From positions 1 to 44,732 of the forward strand of contig JBBRYK010000015.1 of NCBI GenBank assembly GCA_038237665.1: a stretch of DNA of 44,732 nt, read 5' to 3'. Made by a program: the position numbers and the translations under genes. The notes under the pieces were generated by a model. It did not search any database. It worked only from the letters and a program-made list of their open reading frames with translations, and was not told the DNA's origin. Below, piece after piece: positions 15,638 to 23,435 of this stretch; position 1 is the stretch's first letter, and each line of letters opens with the position of its first letter. Source of the DNA: JBBRYK01 sp038237665. Lineage in GTDB: Bacteria > Actinomycetota > Thermoleophilia > Gaiellales > Gaiellaceae.

Positions 15638-16900
15638 TCAGCCGAGCTCTCGTCTGACGAGAGCGGCGATCCTAGCACACAAGACCTCGGTTTCCGCGTC
15701 GTTTTCGGCCTCGGCAAGCACCCGCACGACCGGCTCGGTACCCGAGGGACGGACAAGAACGCGCCCTTTCCCGGCCAGGGCGGCGTTGACCCGCTCGACC
15801 TCTTCGAGGATGGCCGGGGACACGTCCTTCCTGCGGACCGGCACGTTCTCCTTCGCCTGGGGGAACTTCGGCATGACGGCGGCGACCTCTGAAAGGGGCC
15901 GTCCGTGGAGGGCGGCACAGAGCAGCATCGCCGCGGCCAGGCCGTCGCCGGTGACGTGGTCGCGTAGGAAGATGATGTGACCCGATTGCTCGCCGCCCAG
16001 GAGGCCACCTTCGCTGTGGAGCGCTTCGAGCACGTACCGGTCGCCGATATCCGTCGTGATCACCCGGACACCGCGCTCGGCCATCAGGCGATGGAAGCCG
16101 AGATTGGTCATCGAGGTGACGGCGACGAGCTCGACGCCGAGGTCGAGGGCGAGCAGAGCGACGATCTGATCCCCGTCGAGAGGCTCGCCTCGCTCGTCGA
16201 CCGCGAGCATCCGGTCACCGTCGCCGTCGAACGCAACTCCGAGATCGACCCCGGTGTCGCGCACCACGCCGGCGAGCAGGCTCAGATCGGTGGCCCCGCA
16301 GCCGACGTTGATGTTCGAGCCGTCAGGCTCCGAGCCGATCGCAATCACCTCGGCTCCGAGTTGCTCGAACGCGTTCGGAGCGATGTCGGAATAGGCGCCG
16401 TTCGCACAGTCGACGGCGATCCGAAGCCCCGACAGATCGGAGCCGAAGCGCTCGACCACGTGCTCGAGGTAGCTGTCCGTGGCCACACCGACTCGGTCGA
16501 CCTTGCCTCCTCCGGAGCCCGGAACGTCCAACAGGCTCTCGATCTCCTCCTCGGCGGCGTCACTCAGCTTTCGGCCGTGGCGATTGAAGAACTTGACCCC
16601 GTTGTACTCGGGCGGGTTGTGCGAGGCCGAGATGACGGCGCCGAGGTCGAGCGCAAGTAGCGCGACCGCGGGTGTGGGCAGAACGCCGCCGAGGATCACG
16701 TTGCCTCCAGCGGCAACGACCCCTCGGGCGAAGGCAGCCTCGAGCTCCGGGCCGGACGCACGGGTATCCCGGCCGACGAAGATCCGCCCGCCCTCCGACC
16801 AGAGCGTGACGGCACTGCCGAGCTGCTCGACGAGCTCGGGTGTCAAGTCCACGCCGACAACCCCCCGGACCCCGTCGGTCCCGAAGTACTTACGAGCCAA
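15638..16900 (-). CDS. glmM: Phosphoglucosamine mutase
   Basis: Interconverts glucosamine-6- and -1-phosphate for UDP-GlcNAc synthesis. The 420-aa protein starts RKYFGTDGVRG, has the phosphoserine loop ISASHNP (Ser93), the Mg-binding DGDGDR loop, and the sugar-phosphate loop RPSGTEPVVRV. It is about 25 residues shorter than typical GlmM. The TTG start immediately follows the rpsI stop codon, so initiation is probably by terminating ribosomes. The co-location with glmS completes two consecutive amino-sugar steps. Confidence 0.95.
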   Translation of the reverse strand: MARKYFGTDGVRGVVGVDLTPELVEQLGSAVTLWSEGGRIFVGRDTRASGPELEAAFARGVVAAGGNVILGGVLPTPAVALLALDLGAVISASHNPPEYNGVKFFNRHGRKLSDAAEEEIESLLDVPGSGGGKVDRVGVATDSYLEHVVERFGSDLSGLRIAVDCANGAYSDIAPNAFEQLGAEVIAIGSEPDGSNINVGCGATDLSLLAGVVRDTGVDLGVAFDGDGDRMLAVDERGEPLDGDQIVALLALDLGVELVAVTSMTNLGFHRLMAERGVRVITTDIGDRYVLEALHSEGGLLGGEQSGHIIFLRDHVTGDGLAAAMLLCAALHGRPLSEVAAVMPKFPQAKENVPVRRKDVSPAILEEVERVNAALAGKGRVLVRPSGTEPVVRVLAEAENDAETEVLCARIAALVRRELG

Positions 16901-17296
16901 TCAGCGCTTGGAGAACTGCGGTGCTTTGCGGGCCTTGTGGAGGCCGGCCTTCTTGCGCTCCACGATGCGGGCATCGCGGGCGAGGAAGCCCTCGCGCTTG
17001 AGGGGAACGCGCAGGTTGGGATCGAGCTCGACGAGAGCGCGGGCGATTCCGTGGCGCGTGGCGCCGGCCTGGCCGCTCGGGCCGCCGCCGTGAACACGGA
17101 CGCGGACGTCGTACTGGCCCTCGAGGCCCGCGACGCGAAGCGGTGCCAGCACCATCGAGCGATGGGTCAGACGGGGGAAGTACTGCTCGATCGGCTTCCC
17201 GTTGAACCAGGTGGTCCCGTCGCCGGGACGAAGGATGACGCGCGCGACCGAGGTCTTACGCTTGCCCGTTCCCTGGTACTGCGCGATTTCTGTCAT
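16901..17296 (-). CDS. rpsI: 30S ribosomal protein S9
   Basis: 131 aa. The N-terminus has YQGTGKRKTSVARV and the centre VRVHGGGPSGQAGATRHGIARAL. The C-terminus is the conserved basic tail ending QFSKR, which reaches the ribosomal P site. The ATG overlaps the rplM stop codon (TGATG). The rplM-rpsI pair is almost universal in bacteria. Confidence 0.98.
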   Translation of the reverse strand: MTEIAQYQGTGKRKTSVARVILRPGDGTTWFNGKPIEQYFPRLTHRSMVLAPLRVAGLEGQYDVRVRVHGGGPSGQAGATRHGIARALVELDPNLRVPLKREGFLARDARIVERKKAGLHKARKAPQFSKR

Positions 17297-17733
17297 CAGT
17301 TGCGAACCTCCAGTGGCTCCGGCTTCTGCGCCTCGTGCGGATGCTCCGGCCCTGCGTAGATCTTCAGCTTGGTGATCTGCTGGTTGGCCAGCCGGTTCCG
17401 GGGAAGCATGCCCTTCACAGCCTTGCGCAGCACCTCGGTCGGCCGGCGCGACAGCTGCTCGCGCAGCGTCCGCTGCTTGAGCCCACCGGGATAGCCCGAG
17501 TGCCGGTAGTAGATCTTCTGGTCGAGCTTCTTGCCGGTGACCGCGATCTTCTCGGCGTTGACGACGACGATGAAGTCGCCCGTGTCGACGTGCGGCGTGT
17601 ATTCCGGCTTGCCCTTGCCCCGCAGCAGGTCGGCGATCTGTGTAGCCAGACGTCCAAGCGTCTTGCCCTCGGCATCGACGAGGTACCAGCGGCGATCGAG
17701 CTCGCCGGGCTTTGCGTTCCAGGTCTTCTGCAT
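17296..17733 (-). CDS. rplM: 50S ribosomal protein L13
   Basis: 145 aa. Conserved blocks are WYLVDAEGKTLGRLATQIA, TGDFIVVVNAEKIAVTGKK, YYRHSGYPGGLK and VKGMLPRNRL. It heads the rplM-rpsI-glmM-glmS run. There is no Shine-Dalgarno in front of the ATG; instead a hairpin and U-tract lie directly upstream (17737-17763), which suggests leader-based control. Confidence 0.98.
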   Translation of the reverse strand: MQKTWNAKPGELDRRWYLVDAEGKTLGRLATQIADLLRGKGKPEYTPHVDTGDFIVVVNAEKIAVTGKKLDQKIYYRHSGYPGGLKQRTLREQLSRRPTEVLRKAVKGMLPRNRLANQQITKLKIYAGPEHPHEAQKPEPLEVRN

Positions 17734-17736
17734 GCG

Positions 17737-17763
17737 AAAAAGCGGCGGACAATCCCGTCCGCC
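17737..17763 (-). promoter_or_regulatory. Terminator-like hairpin in the rplM leader
   Basis: On the minus strand GGCGGAC (17763-17757) pairs with GTCCGCC (17750-17744) around a 6-nt loop, followed by GC and TTTTT (17741-17737). The ATG is only three bases further. No minus-strand gene lies upstream to terminate, so this belongs to the rplM leader. L13-operon leaders with autoregulation are known in other phyla; whether this one binds L13 is an inference. Confidence 0.5.
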
Positions 17764-17771
17764 GGGGCGGA

Positions 17772-17777
17772 ATGGTA
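17772..17777 (-). promoter_or_regulatory. Candidate -10 box (TACCAT) for rplM-rpsI-glmM-glmS
   Basis: TACCAT on the minus strand lies 9 nt upstream of the leader hairpin. A transcript starting about 7 nt downstream would begin almost at the hairpin, giving a leader of about 32 nt. No good -35 box is seen. Confidence 0.35.
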
Positions 17778-17820
17778 GCAGCCGTCACACGGCGAGGTCG
17801 TTTCGGGGAGACTCGGGACG

Positions 17821-18909
17821 ATGGCCTCCGGGATCACGATCCGCACCCTGACCGACGGCGGCCAGCCGGCGCTCGAGGTGGCCGGTTGGGTGGCCGAGTT
17901 CCTGCATGGCGCGAAGAAGACGCTCGACATCGCGCAGTACGACTTCCACCTGGGGCCCGAGACCACGGCGATCGTTGCCGGAGCGATCCGCGAAGCCGCC
18001 GCCCGAGGCGTGCGGATCCGCCTCCTCTACAACGTCGATCACCGGCTGCCGATCCCCGTTCCGCCACCACCGGAGCCGGACGTGCAGCTGATCGCGACCC
18101 TTCCGGTCGAGGGCAAGGCGATTGCCGGCATCCCCGACCTGATGCACCACAAGTACGCCGTCCGCGACGGCGCGGCCGTGTGGACGGGCTCGTCGAACTG
18201 GACGGACGAGTCGTGGTCGCGGCAGGAGAACGTCCTCACGGTCGTCGAGTCGGAGGCGCTGGCGGAGCGGTTCACGGCCAACTTCGAGGCGCTGTGGACG
18301 GAGGAGGACGTCGAGAAGACCGGCTTCGAGAGCCACGACCCCATCGACGTCGGCGGGGTCACCGTGCGGCCCTGGTTCTGCCCGGGTCACGGCGAGGACC
18401 TCTCGCATCGCTACGCGCAGCTGATCGGCTGCGCCCGGCGCCGGGTGCGGATCTGCTCACCCGTGATCACGGCGGCGCCCGTGCTCGCAACCCTGGCGCA
18501 GTTCGTCTCCGACGGCCGGAACCACGTCGCGGGCTGCGTCGACCTGACGCAGATCCAGGGAGTCGTCTATCAGTGGCACAACAACGGCAACGCCGCCTGG
18601 AAGCTCCCGCTCCTCCGCCGGGCGCTCTCGACCGGGTTCTCGGGCAAGCGGTCGGTGCCCTGGGAGCCGCAGGGAAGCCTCCACAACTTCATGCACGCGA
18701 AGGTGACCGTCGCCGACGACGCCGTCCTGCTCGGCAGCTTCAACCTCTCGCACTCGGGGGAGCAGAACGCCGAGAACGTGCTCGAGATCCACGACGCAGC
18801 GGTCGCCGACCGGCTGGCCGCGTTCGTGGACGAGGTGCGCGCGCGCTATCCGGCGATCGGTGTCCCCGACCTGAACCACCCTGCCTTCGTCGACAAAACT
18901 CCGGCGTGA
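17821..18909 (+). CDS. Phospholipase D-family protein with two HKD motifs
   Basis: A 362-aa PLD-superfamily protein. HKD motif 1 is HHKYAVRD (His109, Lys111, Asp116) followed by WTGSSN; motif 2 is HAKVTVAD (His292, Lys294, Asp299) followed by LLGSFNLS. No signal peptide or membrane span, so it is either cytoplasmic or peripheral. Cardiolipin-synthase-like transferase, phosphodiesterase or nuclease activity are all possible. ATG start with GGGGAG 10 nt upstream. It overlaps the DedA gene as GTGA. Confidence 0.82.
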   Translation: MASGITIRTLTDGGQPALEVAGWVAEFLHGAKKTLDIAQYDFHLGPETTAIVAGAIREAAARGVRIRLLYNVDHRLPIPVPPPPEPDVQLIATLPVEGKAIAGIPDLMHHKYAVRDGAAVWTGSSNWTDESWSRQENVLTVVESEALAERFTANFEALWTEEDVEKTGFESHDPIDVGGVTVRPWFCPGHGEDLSHRYAQLIGCARRRVRICSPVITAAPVLATLAQFVSDGRNHVAGCVDLTQIQGVVYQWHNNGNAAWKLPLLRRALSTGFSGKRSVPWEPQGSLHNFMHAKVTVADDAVLLGSFNLSHSGEQNAENVLEIHDAAVADRLAAFVDEVRARYPAIGVPDLNHPAFVDKTPA

Positions 18910-19727
18910 AGCCGTCCTCGCTCGTCTTCGCCGGCCTGATCCTGGTCGCCGTCGCACTCCTGCGCAAACGGCTGACGGGGGTGCAAATCGCCGTCGGCCT
19001 CGCTGCCGTCGTGTGGCTGACCCTGCGCGGCACCGGGGCCGTCGAGCTGCCGAACTTCGAGCACATGGCGAGGCGCGTCGGCCCCACGCTCGGCGCCTGG
19101 ACCTATCTCCTGGTCGGCGCACTGGCGTATCTCGAGACGGCGTTCTTCGTCGGCCTGGTCGCACCCGGCGAGTTCACGGTCATCCTCGGCGGGTTTATCG
19201 CCGGGCAGGGCCACGTCAACGTCTTTCTGCTCGCCGGGCTGGTCTTCGTCTGCGCGGCCGCGGGCGATACGACGAGCTTCGTGCTCGGACGGCGCCTCGG
19301 TCGCAGGTTCCTCGAGCGGCACGGTCCGCAGTTCGGGATCTCGGAGAAACGCCTGGAGCAGGTCGACCGGCTCTTCGCCGGCCATACGGGCAAGACCATC
19401 CTGGTCGGCCGATTCATCGGCCTGGTGCGGGCACTGGCACCGTTTCTGGCCGGTTCGTCCGGTGTTTCGGCCCGCCGCTTCATCCTCTACGACTATGCCG
19501 CGGCCGCGATCTGGAGCGCGACCTTCGTCGGGCTCGGGTACGTGTTCTGGCGGAGCTTCGGCACCGTCGTCTCGTTCGCCAAGAAGGGGTCGCTGGCGCT
19601 CGGCGCGCTGGTCGTCCTGGTGGTCGGAGCGGTCGCGGCCTACCGCTGGCTCGCGCAGCCGCCGAACCGGGCGCGCCTGCGCCGCGCCTGGCGCGAGCGA
19701 AGCCTGGAGCCGCTCAGGCCCAACTAA
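18906..19727 (+). CDS. DedA-family membrane protein
   Basis: A 273-aa integral membrane protein with about six hydrophobic segments. The DedA signature is present: the first re-entrant region LETAFFVGLVAPGEFTVILG, GDTTSFVLGRRLGRRFLERHG, and GRFIGLVRALAPFLAGSSG with the conserved Arg-containing helix. The family includes undecaprenyl-phosphate and phospholipid flippases. GTG at 18906 overlaps the PLD stop (GTGA), so a shared role in phospholipid handling is a reasonable inference. It converges on the nitroreductase with 6 bp between. Confidence 0.88.
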   Translation: MKPSSLVFAGLILVAVALLRKRLTGVQIAVGLAAVVWLTLRGTGAVELPNFEHMARRVGPTLGAWTYLLVGALAYLETAFFVGLVAPGEFTVILGGFIAGQGHVNVFLLAGLVFVCAAAGDTTSFVLGRRLGRRFLERHGPQFGISEKRLEQVDRLFAGHTGKTILVGRFIGLVRALAPFLAGSSGVSARRFILYDYAAAAIWSATFVGLGYVFWRSFGTVVSFAKKGSLALGALVVLVVGAVAAYRWLAQPPNRARLRRAWRERSLEPLRPN

Positions 19728-19733
19728 CCGCGT

Positions 19734-20345
19734 CTAGGCCCAGCGCTCCCAACGGACGACGTCGGCTCTCGGCTTGCGCCGCTCACGGAAGGCGCTCGTC
19801 TCGCGCTCGGGAAAGGCCTCGCCGCTTGGATAGCCCATCGCCACCACGGCGACGAAGTGGAGGTCGTCGGGGAGCTCGAGTGCTTCCCATAGGGCCGGCA
19901 AGTCGGTCACTCCGAAGACGGCCGCCGCGAGGCCCTCGTCGATCGCGGCCAGCATCAGCGCCATCATCGCCGCACCCGCGTCGACGAACCAGTACGGAGC
20001 TGGCCATTCGATCTCCTTGCCTCCAGTGATCGCGAGCTTGTCGGCACTGCGGTAGCGGTCGTGGTAGTCGTCCTCCCGGACGAGGACGACGACGTGGACC
20101 GGGGCGGCGGCCTTCCACCGCGCACGGCCGTGCTGGGCGAGCTCCTCCTCCGCAGCCGCGACGGCGATCTTCTGACGCGTTTCCGGATCGGTGACGACGA
20201 CGAGTCGCAGGCCCTGGCTGAACCCGGCGCTCGGAGCACGGACGACGGCCGCGTTCGTGATCCGCTCGAGCACGTCGCGCGGCACGGGCCGCGGCTCGTA
20301 CGTCCGCACGCTGCGCCGCGCCCCGAGAACGTCGCGGAACTCCAT
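19734..20345 (-). CDS. Nitroreductase-family FMN oxidoreductase
   Basis: A 203-aa NAD(P)H/FMN oxidoreductase. The N-terminal FRDVLGARRSVRTYEPRPV block with ARRSVR binds FMN phosphate; APSAGFSQGLRLVVV and DAGAAMMALMLAAIDEGLA are the other family motifs; the C-terminal region FVAVVAMGYPSGE completes the site. Substrate unknown. The ATG overlaps the guaA stop by one base (TAATG); a GTG 9 nt upstream is an alternative start. Confidence 0.87.
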   Translation of the reverse strand: MEFRDVLGARRSVRTYEPRPVPRDVLERITNAAVVRAPSAGFSQGLRLVVVTDPETRQKIAVAAAEEELAQHGRARWKAAAPVHVVVLVREDDYHDRYRSADKLAITGGKEIEWPAPYWFVDAGAAMMALMLAAIDEGLAAAVFGVTDLPALWEALELPDDLHFVAVVAMGYPSGEAFPERETSAFRERRKPRADVVRWERWA

Positions 20346-21865
20346 TACTCCCACTCGATCGTTGCCGGCGGCTTCGAGCTCAGGTCGAGCGCTACGCGGT
20401 TGACTCCCGGGATCTCGTTGATGATCCGGCTCGAGATCGTCTCCAGCAGGTCGTAGGGCAGCCGCGCCCAGTCGGCGGTCATCGCATCCTCCGAGGTGAC
20501 GGCACGGATCACGATCGGGTAGGCGTACGTCCGCTCGTCTCCCTGGACGCCGACCGAGCGGATCGCCGGAAGGACGGCGAAGGACTGCCAGAGCTCGCGG
20601 TAGAGCCCGGCGCGCCGCACCTCCTCCTGGACGATCGCGTCGGCCTGGCGCAGGATCTCGAGGCGTTCGCGCGTGACCTCGCCGATGATCCGGATCGAGA
20701 GACCCGGGCCTGGGAAGGGCTGGCGCCAGACCATCCGCTCGGGAAGCCCGAGCTCCTCGCCGACGCGGCGCACCTCGTCCTTAAACAGCAGCCGTAACGG
20801 CTCGACCAGCTCCACCTCCATGTCCTCGGGGAGCCCGCCGACGTTGTGGTGGGACTTGATCTTCGCGGCCACGCCGTCCTCGCCCCCGCCCGACTCGATC
20901 ACGTCCGAGTAGAGCGTGCCCTGGACGAGGAAGCGCGTCTGGCCCAGACGCTCGGCCTCCTGCTCGAAGACGCGGATGAACTCCTCCCCCACCCGCCGGC
21001 GCTTCTCCTCCGGGTCGGTCACGCCCTCGAGCCGCGCGAGGAACCGTTCCTCCGCCTCGATGTGCACGAGCGGAACGTGGAAGTGCCCGCGAAACGTATC
21101 GATCACCTGGACGGCCTCGTCCTTGCGGAGCAGCCCGTGATCGACGAAGACGCAGGTCAGCTGGTCGCCGACCGCCTTGTGGACGAGCAGGGCCGCGACG
21201 GCGGAGTCGACCCCGCCCGAGAGGGCGCAGAGCACGCGCTCGCGGCCGACCTGGGCCTGGATCCGCTCGACCTGCTCCTCGATCACGGCGGCGGCCGTCC
21301 AGACCGGCGGCGCCTCGGCGATCCCGTAGAGGAAGTTCTTCAGGATCTCCGTGCCGTGCGGCGTGTGCACGACCTCGGGGTGGAACTGGACGCCGTAGAG
21401 CCCCCGCTCGGGCGCCTCGAAGGCGGCGATCGGGGTGGAGGGCGAACCGGCGACGACGCGTGCGCCGCTCGGCGCCGCCGTCACCGAGTCGCGGTGGCTC
21501 ATCCAGACGGTCTGTTCTGCTCCGAGCCCTTCGAAGAGCGCGCCGGGCTCCGCGGTCAGGGCCGTCTTGCCGAACTCGGACACGCCCGTGCGCTCGACGC
21601 GGCCGTCGAGCTCCTGCGCCATCAGCTGCATCCCGTAGCAGATGCCGAGCGTCGGCACGCCGAGCTCGAAGAGCGCCGGATCGACCCGCGGGGCATCATC
21701 GGCATAGACCGAGGCGGGGCCGCCCGAGAGGATCAGGGCGACGGGGTTTCTCGCGCGGAGCTCGTCGGCGCTCGCCCGGTGGCTGACGAGCTCCGAGTAC
21801 ACGCGGCATTCGCGGACGCGCCGTGCGATCAGCTGCGAGTACTGGCCGCCCAGATCGACGACCAG
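20345..21865 (-). CDS. guaA: GMP synthase (glutamine-hydrolyzing), probable CTG start
   Basis: Converts XMP to GMP. The class I amidotransferase domain starts VVDLGGQYSQLIARRVREC and has Cys76 (GICYGMQL), His162 and Glu164 (QFHPEV). The ATP-pyrophosphatase domain has the P-loop SGGVDS (216-221) and the GMPS C-terminal domain ends KPPATIEWE. The first ATG/GTG/TTG in frame (GTG at 21802) would delete the first strand and the GGQ loop of the glutaminase. Upstream to the frame's TGA near 21958 there is no ATG, GTG or TTG. CTG at 21865 follows GAGGAGAGG by 6 nt and gives 506 aa, a normal length. CTG at 21904 or ATT at 21898 are alternatives. Confidence 0.9.
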   Translation of the reverse strand: MVVDLGGQYSQLIARRVRECRVYSELVSHRASADELRARNPVALILSGGPASVYADDAPRVDPALFELGVPTLGICYGMQLMAQELDGRVERTGVSEFGKTALTAEPGALFEGLGAEQTVWMSHRDSVTAAPSGARVVAGSPSTPIAAFEAPERGLYGVQFHPEVVHTPHGTEILKNFLYGIAEAPPVWTAAAVIEEQVERIQAQVGRERVLCALSGGVDSAVAALLVHKAVGDQLTCVFVDHGLLRKDEAVQVIDTFRGHFHVPLVHIEAEERFLARLEGVTDPEEKRRRVGEEFIRVFEQEAERLGQTRFLVQGTLYSDVIESGGGEDGVAAKIKSHHNVGGLPEDMEVELVEPLRLLFKDEVRRVGEELGLPERMVWRQPFPGPGLSIRIIGEVTRERLEILRQADAIVQEEVRRAGLYRELWQSFAVLPAIRSVGVQGDERTYAYPIVIRAVTSEDAMTADWARLPYDLLETISSRIINEIPGVNRVALDLSSKPPATIEWE

Positions 21866-21914
21866 GACGGGCCTCTCCTCGGGACCGGAAGCCCGAATCG
21901 GCAGAGGTATTACC

Positions 21915-23423
21915 TCAGCGCCGATAGTTCGGCGACTCCTTCGTGATCGTCATGTCGTGCGGGTGGCTTTCGCGCAGCCCGGCGGCCGTGATCCGCACGA
22001 AGCGCGCGTGCTTCATCTCGTCGACGGAGGCCGCACCGCAGTACCCCATCGCCTGGCGCAGGCCGCCGACGAGCTGGTGCAGGATCGGCGCCAGCGAGCC
22101 CTTGTAGGGAACGCGGCCCTCGATCCCCTCGGGGACGAGCTTCTGCACGTCCTCGACGTCGCCCTGGAAGTAGCGGTCCTTCGAGTACCCGCGCGCCTTC
22201 ATCGCGCCGAGGGATCCCATCCCGCGGTACTCCTTGAAACGCTCGCCCTGGTGGAAGACGACGTCCCCCGGAGCCTCGTCCGTTCCGGCCAGGAGCGAGC
22301 CGGTCATGACCGCGTTGGCGCCGGCGGCAATCGCCTTCGCCACGTCGCCCGACGAGGTGAGACCGCCGTCGGAGATGACCGGTACCTCGAGCGGTGCGGC
22401 CGCCCGCGCACAGTCGTACACGGCACTCACCTGCGGGACGCCGACGCCGGCCACGACCCGCGTCGTGCACGTCGCGCCGGGGCCGACGCCGCACTTGACC
22501 GCGTCAACTCCGGCGTCGATCAGCGCCTCGGTCGCCTCGCCCGTGGCGACGTTGCCGGCCATCAGGTCGACGTCGAAACGTTCCTTCAGCCTCCCCGCCA
22601 TCTCGATCACCCCGTGCGTGTGGCCGTGGGCCGTGTCGAGAACGAGGACGTCGACGCCCGCGTCGACGAGGGCCGCCGCCCGGTCGAGCGCGTCAGGCCC
22701 GACTCCGACGGCGGCGCCTACTCGCAGGCGCCCCTGCTCGTCCTTGGTCGCGCCGGGGAAGTCGATCCGCTTCTGGATGTCCTTGACGGTGATCAGGCCC
22801 TTCAGGCGCCCCTCGGCGTCGACGACGGGCAGCTTCTCGATCTTGTGCCGGTGGAGGATCGCCTCGGCCTCCGCCAGCGTGGTGCCGACCGGCGCCGTGA
22901 CGAGGTCGCGCGCGGTCATCAGAGTCGACACCGGCTGTCCGACCTCCCGTTCGAAGCGGAGGTCGCGGTTCGTGAGGATGCCGACGAGCCGGCCGCCGTC
23001 GTCGGTGATCGGGACGCCGGAGATCCTGAAGTTGGCCATCAGCGCCAGGGCATCCGCGATCGTCGCGGTGGGCGGCAGCGTCACGGGCTCGACGATCATC
23101 CCCGACTCGGAGCGCTTGACCTTGTCGACCTCGGCGGCCTGCTCCTCGATCGAGAGGTTGCGGTGGATCACCCCGAGGCCGCCCTCACGGGCGAGCGCGA
23201 TCGCCAGCCGGGCCTCCGTGACGGTATCCATCGCCGCGGAGACGACCGGGATCTCCAGCCGGATCGAACGCGTCAGCTGTGTTGCCGTCGAGACGTCGTT
23301 CGGCAGCACCTCGGAATGCGCCGGGACGAGCAGGACGTCGTCGAACGTAAGGCCTTCCTTGGCGAACTTCTCGTCCAGCGCGAGGAGCCGTTCCAGCTCC
23401 TCCTGCCGAAACTCGGTCGCCAT
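21915..23423 (-). CDS. guaB: Inosine-5'-monophosphate dehydrogenase
   Basis: Oxidises IMP to XMP, the rate-limiting step to guanine nucleotides (502 aa). The N-terminal LTFDDVLLVP and AAMDTVTE blocks are typical. Two CBS domains (about 105-225) interrupt the barrel. The catalytic loop is GVGPGATCTT with Cys319. The usual Ser-Ile before the Cys is Ala-Thr here. The flap contains the MGSLGAMK and ARG...YFQ segments. A TAGTCT box 6 nt before the ATG gives it its own promoter inside the operon. It supplies XMP to the guaA product encoded next. Confidence 0.96.
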   Translation of the reverse strand: MATEFRQEELERLLALDEKFAKEGLTFDDVLLVPAHSEVLPNDVSTATQLTRSIRLEIPVVSAAMDTVTEARLAIALAREGGLGVIHRNLSIEEQAAEVDKVKRSESGMIVEPVTLPPTATIADALALMANFRISGVPITDDGGRLVGILTNRDLRFEREVGQPVSTLMTARDLVTAPVGTTLAEAEAILHRHKIEKLPVVDAEGRLKGLITVKDIQKRIDFPGATKDEQGRLRVGAAVGVGPDALDRAAALVDAGVDVLVLDTAHGHTHGVIEMAGRLKERFDVDLMAGNVATGEATEALIDAGVDAVKCGVGPGATCTTRVVAGVGVPQVSAVYDCARAAAPLEVPVISDGGLTSSGDVAKAIAAGANAVMTGSLLAGTDEAPGDVVFHQGERFKEYRGMGSLGAMKARGYSKDRYFQGDVEDVQKLVPEGIEGRVPYKGSLAPILHQLVGGLRQAMGYCGAASVDEMKHARFVRITAAGLRESHPHDMTITKESPNYRR

Positions 23424-23429
23424 CTGGAG

Positions 23430-23435
23430 AGACTA
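23430..23435 (-). promoter_or_regulatory. Leaderless-type -10 box (TAGTCT) for guaB, containing a stop codon
   Basis: TAGTCT ends 6 nt before the guaB ATG. Its first three bases are the TAG stop codon of the upstream PfkB-type kinase gene. Confidence 0.5.
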
